A stretch of DNA of 64,000 nt from Oleiagrimonas soli. Its GTDB lineage: Bacteria; Pseudomonadota; Gammaproteobacteria; Xanthomonadales; Rhodanobacteraceae. The stretch spans positions 1-64,000 of the forward strand of contig NZ_KN196470.1 in assembly GCF_000761445.1 (NCBI RefSeq), in the 5' to 3' direction. Numbering within the stretch: position 1 is the first letter of the stretch; each line of letters starts with the position of its first letter. Shown here piece after piece: positions 59,396 through 64,000 of the stretch. The notes below the pieces were generated by a model, which was not told where the DNA came from, did not search any database, and saw only the letters and a program-made list of their open reading frames with translations. The position numbers and the translations under genes were made by a program.

Positions 59396-60667
59396 TCAGT
59401 CCTGCGACGCGCCGTGGCCGACCGCGGCGGTCGTCACGGACGCGGTCGCGTCATCGGAGGTGGAAGGCTTGTTCGCAGGCGGCGCGGTCGCCTCGACCAG
59501 CGCCTTGTCGTGCGCGTCCAGGCGGTAGTCCATCGCCACGCGCTCGGGTTTGACCTCGACGCCGGGACGCACGTGCTGCAGGCCGTTGACGACCACCAGC
59601 GCATCGCCGTCCAGACCGCCGTCGATGACGCGCAGGCCGTGGTATAGCCCGCCGGTCTCGACCTTGCGGTAGGCGACCTTGTTCTGCTTGTCGAGCACGT
59701 ACACGAACTGGTTGCCGAGGTCGGTGCCGATGGCGCGGTCGTCGACCAGCAGACGCGGCCGCGGCGCGCCGCTCTGCAGCTTCACGCGCGCATACAGGCC
59801 CGGCGTGTACAGACCGTCGCGGTTGTCGAACACCGCGCGCAGACGCATCGTGCCGGAACCGCTGTGCAGCTGGTTGTCGACGAAGTCGATGCGGCCGCGA
59901 TGCGGATAGCCGGTCTCGTCGGCCAGCCCCATGGTCGCGCCGATATGCGCCGTGCCGCCCTTCTGCGCCGCCTCGGCGCGCAGGTGGTCGAGCTTGAGCC
60001 AGGTCTGCTCGTCGACGTCGAAGTACACGTAGACCGGATTGACCGTGACCACGCTGGTCAGCACGTCGCTGGTGCTGACCAGGTTGCCCGGCGTGATGCG
60101 GATGTTGCTGACGCGGCCGTCGATCGGCGCGCGCACCTTGGTGAAGTCCAGCTTCAACTGCGCCGCCGCCAGCGCCGCTCGCGCGGCATCGTAACTGGCC
60201 TGCGCGCTCTGCGCGGCGGTGTCCAACCGATCCGCTTCCTGCTGCGCGATCGCGTGCTGGGCCAGCAGCATCTCGCCGCGACGCTGGTTGGTATCCGCCA
60301 GCGCCCGCTCGGCCTTGGCCTGGGCGGCACTGGCACGCAGGCGGTCCACTTCGGCCTGGTACGGGCGCGCGTCCAGCTCGAACAGCACTTCGCCCTTGTG
60401 CACCAGCGCGCCTTCGGCAAAGTGCACCGATTCGACGAACCCGCTGACGCGGGGCCGCACCTGCACCGTGTTCACCGCCTGCAGGCGTCCGGTGAAGTCC
60501 GCGCTGTCGCTGACCTTGCGGGTCAGTACGCGGGCCACGGTCACCGCGGGTTTCATGCCGGCACCCGCCGCCGCGCCCGGCGTCGGCGCGCCGCCATGCA
60601 GCAGCCATGCGCTGACGCCCACCGCGATGGCGAGCAGGGGGAGAAATACCCATCGCTTCTTGATCAT
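59396..60667 (-). CDS. RND efflux periplasmic adaptor (MexE-like)
   Basis: Membrane fusion protein, 423 aa, with an N-terminal membrane segment (WVFLPLLAIAVGVSAWLL). The lipoyl halves are GFVESVHFAEGALVHKGEVL and TKVRAPIDGRVSNIRITPGN. A beta-barrel domain and a long hydrophilic tail follow. Length matches MexE. It heads the operon and is divergent from the LysR gene across a 143-bp gap holding an operator-like palindrome. Confidence 0.92.
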   Translation of the reverse strand: MIKKRWVFLPLLAIAVGVSAWLLHGGAPTPGAAAGAGMKPAVTVARVLTRKVSDSADFTGRLQAVNTVQVRPRVSGFVESVHFAEGALVHKGEVLFELDARPYQAEVDRLRASAAQAKAERALADTNQRRGEMLLAQHAIAQQEADRLDTAAQSAQASYDAARAALAAAQLKLDFTKVRAPIDGRVSNIRITPGNLVSTSDVLTSVVTVNPVYVYFDVDEQTWLKLDHLRAEAAQKGGTAHIGATMGLADETGYPHRGRIDFVDNQLHSGSGTMRLRAVFDNRDGLYTPGLYARVKLQSGAPRPRLLVDDRAIGTDLGNQFVYVLDKQNKVAYRKVETGGLYHGLRVIDGGLDGDALVVVNGLQHVRPGVEVKPERVAMDYRLDAHDKALVEATAPPANKPSTSDDATASVTTAAVGHGASQD

Positions 60668-60739
60668 CTCGAACTCCCAAAATCGTTACCGCCGGGGTAG
60701 GAGACCCGGCGAGGGGTCGAGAGAATAGGTACACTTGCC

Positions 60740-60766
60740 AGTATAGAAAATACGTTCTACGCTCAA
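60740..60766. promoter_or_regulatory. LysR-type operator and pump promoter
   Basis: TAGAA-AATACG-TTCTA (60744-60759) is a 5-6-5 inverted repeat with the T-N11-A form typical of LysR boxes. It overlaps the minus-strand pump promoter: -35 TTGAGC (60766-60761), -10 TATACT (60745-60740), 15-base spacer. A regulator bound there could block or, with the short spacer, reshape the promoter. Confidence 0.55.
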
Positions 60767-60810
60767 TGCACTCTTGAGCCACAGTCACGAATCGACGGGA
60801 AAAGCCCACG

Positions 60811-61770
60811 ATGGAAGACTTTTCAGCCATATCCGCCTTCGTCCGCGTGGTCGATGCGAAGACCTTCGCCGCCGCCGCCAAGCAACTCGGCATGACACCC
60901 TCGGGCGTCAGCCGGGCGGTCACGCGCCTGGAGACCCAGCTCGGCGCGCGATTGCTGTTCCGCTCTACACGTTCGCTGCGCATGACCGACGATGGCGCCG
61001 CGTTCTATGCACGTTGCAAGGAAATTCTCGCCGACCTGAACGAGGCGACCGAGGCGCTGGACCGCGCCAACCGCAAACCGACCGGCAAGCTTCGAGTCGG
61101 CATTTCGCTGTCCGTGGGCCGCGCCGCGGTGATCCCGCGCCTGGACGAATTCGAGCAACGCTACCCCGACATCCGCCTGGAGCTGTCGATGACCGATTCG
61201 CCGTCCAACCTCAACGGCGAGGGTCTGGACTGCGCGATCCGCGTCGGCCAGCTGGACGATTCCAGCCTGATCGCGCGCAAGATCGGCTACCTGCGCAACA
61301 TCGTCTGCGCCGCGCCGGCGTACCTGGAGCGCTTCGGCGCGCCGCGCAGCATCGACGACCTGAAGAACCACCGCTGCATCAACTATGTCCTGCCCAACGG
61401 TCGGCCGCGACAGTGGCAGTTCGACACGCCGGGCGGGCAACAGGCGGTCGACATCGACGCGCACATGCTCATCAACGACGGCGAATCGGTGCTGCAGGCG
61501 GTGGCGGCGGGGCTGGGCATCACCCAGACACCGCGCATGCTGGCCTCGTGCATGCTCGACAAGGGCATGCTGGAAGTGGTGATGCCGGAAACGATCTCGA
61601 CCGGCAAGCCGGTGTGGATCGTCTACCCGCAGCGCAAGCACCTGTCGGCGCGCGTGCAGGTGTTCATCGAGTGGGTGCGCGACCTGTTCGACCGCACCAA
61701 CGAACCGATGGCGGCCAAGCTCGGCAAGCCGGCGAAACAGACGCGACCGCCGGAACCGGTCGAGGCGTGA
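60811..61770 (+). CDS. LysR family transcriptional regulator
   Basis: The 319-aa protein has an N-terminal winged helix (FVRVVDAKTFAAAAKQLGMT, PSGVSRAVTRLETQLGARL) and a C-terminal effector-binding domain (about 90-290). Divergent from the MexEF-OprN-like operon, as MexT is in Pseudomonas, it is the likely regulator. No cysteines sit in positions that would mark it as an OxyR-type sensor. The effector is unknown. Confidence 0.93.
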   Translation: MEDFSAISAFVRVVDAKTFAAAAKQLGMTPSGVSRAVTRLETQLGARLLFRSTRSLRMTDDGAAFYARCKEILADLNEATEALDRANRKPTGKLRVGISLSVGRAAVIPRLDEFEQRYPDIRLELSMTDSPSNLNGEGLDCAIRVGQLDDSSLIARKIGYLRNIVCAAPAYLERFGAPRSIDDLKNHRCINYVLPNGRPRQWQFDTPGGQQAVDIDAHMLINDGESVLQAVAAGLGITQTPRMLASCMLDKGMLEVVMPETISTGKPVWIVYPQRKHLSARVQVFIEWVRDLFDRTNEPMAAKLGKPAKQTRPPEPVEA

Positions 61771-61781
61771 CGCCCGACATG

Positions 61782-61799
61782 GCCGCCGAACGCGGCGGC
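61782..61799. terminator. short hairpin between lysR and uppP
   Basis: GCCGCC and GGCGGC pair around GAACGC between the convergent genes; no T-tract. Weak. Confidence 0.35.
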
Positions 61800-61807
61800 G
61801 ACCTGCC

Positions 61808-62602
61808 TCAGGCGCCGCCCGGAAGCAGCAGCAGCAAGGCCACGCCCAGCACGATGCGGTAGATCGCGAACGGCGTAAAACGGTGCGTGCGGATGTAGCC
61901 CAGCAGCCACTTCACGGCGATGAAAGCGACGATGGCCGAGACCACGAAGCCCACGCCCAACGCCGTCCAGTCCTCGTGCGCGGCGCCGCCGTCGTGCAGC
62001 ACCTTGAGCAGTTCGTAACCGGTCGCCGCGTACATGGTCGGAATGCCGACCAGAAAGGCGAACTCGGTGGCCGACTCGCGGTTGCTGGTACCGAACAGCA
62101 TGGCCGCGAAGATGGTCGCCGCCGAGCGTGAGGTGCCGGGAAAAATGCCCGCGACCATCTGCGCGATGCCGACCAGGATCGCCACGGTCCAGGTGATGTT
62201 TCGCTGGTCCGGTTTGTGCGCGGCGGCCCGCTCGGCCGCCAGCATCCAGAAACCGCCGACGATCAGCGCCCACGCGATCGGTGTCACCGTCTCCGGCAGT
62301 TTGAAGTTGAACTTCACCGCGATCAGTCCCAGCACCGCGGTGATCAGGAAGGCCACCACCAGCTTGAACAGGTAATCGCGATTGGCCGGATCGCGCCACT
62401 GCGTCAGCAGCTGCCAGATGCGCTTCCAGTAGATCAACGTCACCGCCAGGATCGCGCCCGCCTGGATGCCGACGTTGAATAGGTCCGAGCGCGCGCCCAG
62501 CCAGCGCTCGGCGATCAACAGGTGGCCGGTCGAGGAGATCGGCAGGAACTCGGTAATGCCCTCGATGATGCCGAGGACGATGACGCGGATCAGATCGTGC
62601 AT
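61808..62602 (-). CDS. uppP: undecaprenyl-diphosphatase
   Basis: Removes a phosphate from undecaprenyl-PP to regenerate the lipid carrier for peptidoglycan and polysaccharide synthesis. The 264-aa integral protein has the active-site motifs EGITEFLPISSTGH (Glu14, Glu18, His27) and PGTSRSAATI. I chose the ATG at 62602; the longer frame to 62785 adds an Arg-rich, non-membrane stretch. The gene stands alone, with an A-rich region upstream. Confidence 0.95.
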   Translation of the reverse strand: MHDLIRVIVLGIIEGITEFLPISSTGHLLIAERWLGARSDLFNVGIQAGAILAVTLIYWKRIWQLLTQWRDPANRDYLFKLVVAFLITAVLGLIAVKFNFKLPETVTPIAWALIVGGFWMLAAERAAAHKPDQRNITWTVAILVGIAQMVAGIFPGTSRSAATIFAAMLFGTSNRESATEFAFLVGIPTMYAATGYELLKVLHDGGAAHEDWTALGVGFVVSAIVAFIAVKWLLGYIRTHRFTPFAIYRIVLGVALLLLLPGGA

Positions 62603-63032
62603 GGGCGCGGGGACCGTCGCAAAAAACCGCAGTGTACGCGCAACGCCGCGGAAAATCGGGGCGAAACGCGGGCAATGCGTACGACGCCATTGCGGCTCGG
62701 TCCGCACACCGCGCCACAACCGACCTAGGCGCGCACCGATCCTCCGCCGCTTGCTTGCCGCGCTTTTGGCGCGGCGTCCATGCACGATGCATCGATGCCC
62801 GCCGCATCAACGCGCACGCCTTCTGCCCATCGATACCAGCTCAGCGCGGTGCGGAAGCCGATGCGCGCTATGGCCCACCACGGCCCTGGCTCGCGTGCGA
62901 TCCGCCTGCGGCGCGCGACTCGCAGCGGAAAAGGGCGTGCGACCTGCATGGTCGCACTGCACCGTCCGTGCGCGCATTGTTTCCACCTTGCGCCACCCGA
63001 CCAACGCGAGCCGCGTGCCGGTCCGCTCGCGC
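62603..63032. other. gene-free gap between uppP and the LigB-type gene
   Basis: About 430 bases with no coding frame I trust, no strong promoter and no repeat. The region is simply GC-rich intergenic DNA. Confidence 0.5.
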
Positions 63033-63869
63033 TCAGGCTGCCAGACGGTCGAAGGCCGTCGGCGTGCGGTCCGCGCCGAAGCGGAAGCTGGACGCCGCCG
63101 CACCCATGAAGCGCTCGCCGTAGACGCACACCGCCGGATCGTCCTGCGCCGCGCCCAGCGCCACCATCAACGGCATCAGGTGGTCCTCGCGCGGATGCGC
63201 CTGTCGCGCCGAAGGCGCCTGCGCCCAGTGCATCAAGGCTTCGCGGCGCGCGGCGGGCGCGGCCGCGAGGGCTTGCCGCAGCCAGCCGTCGAACTGCAGG
63301 GCCGGCACCGCACCGGCGGGGCCGAACATCGACAGATTGTGGTAGCTCAACCCACTGCCGACGATCAGGATGCCCTCGTCGCGCAGCGGCGCCAGCGCCT
63401 GACCCGCGCGCCAGTGTTCGTCCGGATCGTAGCCGTGCCGCAGCGACAGTTGCACGATCGGCATGTCGGCGTCCGGATAGATCGGCTGCATCAGGCTGAA
63501 CGTGCCGTGGTCGAAACCGCGTTCGGCATCCGCGCCCGCCGGCAGACCCGCGTCGGACAGCAGCCCGCGCACGTGCTCGGCCAGCGCCGGCGAACCCGGC
63601 GCCGGATACTGGATGTGATAGAGGTACTCGGGAAATCCGTAGTAGTCGAACACCATCCCCGGCGCGGGCGAGGACGACACGCTGTACGCGTCCTCTTCCC
63701 AGTGTCCGGTCACCACCAGCACCGCGCGCGGACGTTCCGGCAGCTGGCGCGGCAGATCCTGCAGCGACTGTTCGAGCCAGCCGAAGTTCTCGCGCATCGG
63801 CCCCTTCATGTAGGGCCAGGGACCGCCGCCGTGGGAAAGGAAGTAGGTGGGAAAACGCGTTGCGCTCAT
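63033..63869 (-). CDS. LigB-type extradiol ring-cleavage dioxygenase (DODA-like)
   Basis: The 278-aa protein has the class III dioxygenase iron ligands in SHGGGPW, GHWEEDAYS and the C-terminal HPREDHLMPLMVALG, plus GFDHGTFS. This places it in the DODA/YgiD branch of the LigB superfamily (4,5-DOPA dioxygenase-type), which cleaves catechols; the natural substrate is unknown. The ATG at 63869 gives the usual N-terminus; the 131 bases beyond it are non-coding up to the window edge. Confidence 0.88.
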   Translation of the reverse strand: MSATRFPTYFLSHGGGPWPYMKGPMRENFGWLEQSLQDLPRQLPERPRAVLVVTGHWEEDAYSVSSSPAPGMVFDYYGFPEYLYHIQYPAPGSPALAEHVRGLLSDAGLPAGADAERGFDHGTFSLMQPIYPDADMPIVQLSLRHGYDPDEHWRAGQALAPLRDEGILIVGSGLSYHNLSMFGPAGAVPALQFDGWLRQALAAAPAARREALMHWAQAPSARQAHPREDHLMPLMVALGAAQDDPAVCVYGERFMGAAASSFRFGADRTPTAFDRLAA

Positions 63870-64000
63870 GACCGGATCTCGTGATGGGGACGCCTTGCCG
63901 CAGTTCGCATCGACCGCGCGTGCGTTGTCGATGCTCGGGCCATCGATGACGCCGTGACGCCGGCATGCGTCGCCACCGGCGATGTCACCGATGTTGCCTC

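Noticed and set aside
57879..59528. A 549-codon plus-strand frame over the MexF-like pump and adaptor genes.
   Set aside because: Antisense shadow of genes with clear RND motifs; the product is a His/Arg/Gln/Asp string with no motif.

Overview
The window is GC-rich chromosomal DNA with dense, mostly intact housekeeping genes. Gene content and order (coaBC-dut-algC divergent from radC, xth divergent from pyrE, phhA divergent from an Lrp/AsnC gene, speA divergent from speE, many GTG starts, several RND pumps) suggest a gammaproteobacterium of the order Xanthomonadales (Lysobacterales), perhaps Rhodanobacteraceae. The taxon is inferred from gene order and codon use; there is no rRNA in the window to confirm it. 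I see no tRNA, rRNA, CRISPR array, prophage or transposase gene.

Layout. 0.1-8 kb: tyrS, then a cell-wall group (M23 endopeptidase, anmK, ampG) with xth, pyrE and a small RHH gene. 8-13 kb: a minus-strand operon coaBC-dut-phosphomannomutase and the divergent radC, followed by a 543-bp gene-free stretch holding a probable small RNA and two DnaA-box-like 9-mers. 13.4-21.6 kb: argS with a SPOR-domain gene, an RDD/pilin-like fusion gene, an SDR, a HAD phosphatase and the polyamine pair speA/speE. 21.6-29.8 kb: envelope and regulatory genes (orphan ParA, SixA, YceI, a ClsC-like phospholipase D, a TonB-like protein), a FadI-like thiolase and conserved unknowns. 30-36 kb: RND efflux operon 1 (outer membrane factor, adaptor, pump) closed by a textbook terminator. 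36.2-41.9 kb: accessory-looking small genes (Sfp/EntD-type PPTase, DUF6232, membrane proteins, an HExxH protein, TfoX-N, GNAT).

41.9-44.1 kb is the one clearly foreign segment. Two 234-bp inverted repeats, whose stem-loops covary between the copies, flank a single AT-rich gene encoding a 446-aa protein with a HEPN-type R-x6-H motif. It is a candidate defence/toxin cassette and the most interesting part of the window.

44.1-54 kb: phhA with an Lrp regulator, a PlsC acyltransferase with a YheT hydrolase, a Ycf46-like AAA ATPase, a sorbosone dehydrogenase-like protein, PEBP, and a yqjD/yqjE/yqjK-like stress cluster with an AI-2E-family permease. 54-61.8 kb: RND efflux operon 2 (adaptor, pump, NodT factor, SDR) divergent from a LysR regulator, laid out like mexT-mexEF-oprN. 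61.8-64 kb: uppP and a LigB-type dioxygenase.

How the genes work together: MepM-like peptidase, AmpG, AnmK, UppP and the SPOR protein all serve peptidoglycan turnover and synthesis. SpeA and SpeE feed polyamine synthesis. PhhA is probably controlled by its divergent Lrp-family neighbour. The two RND operons supply drug and solvent efflux, one with its own LysR regulator and one with no local regulator.
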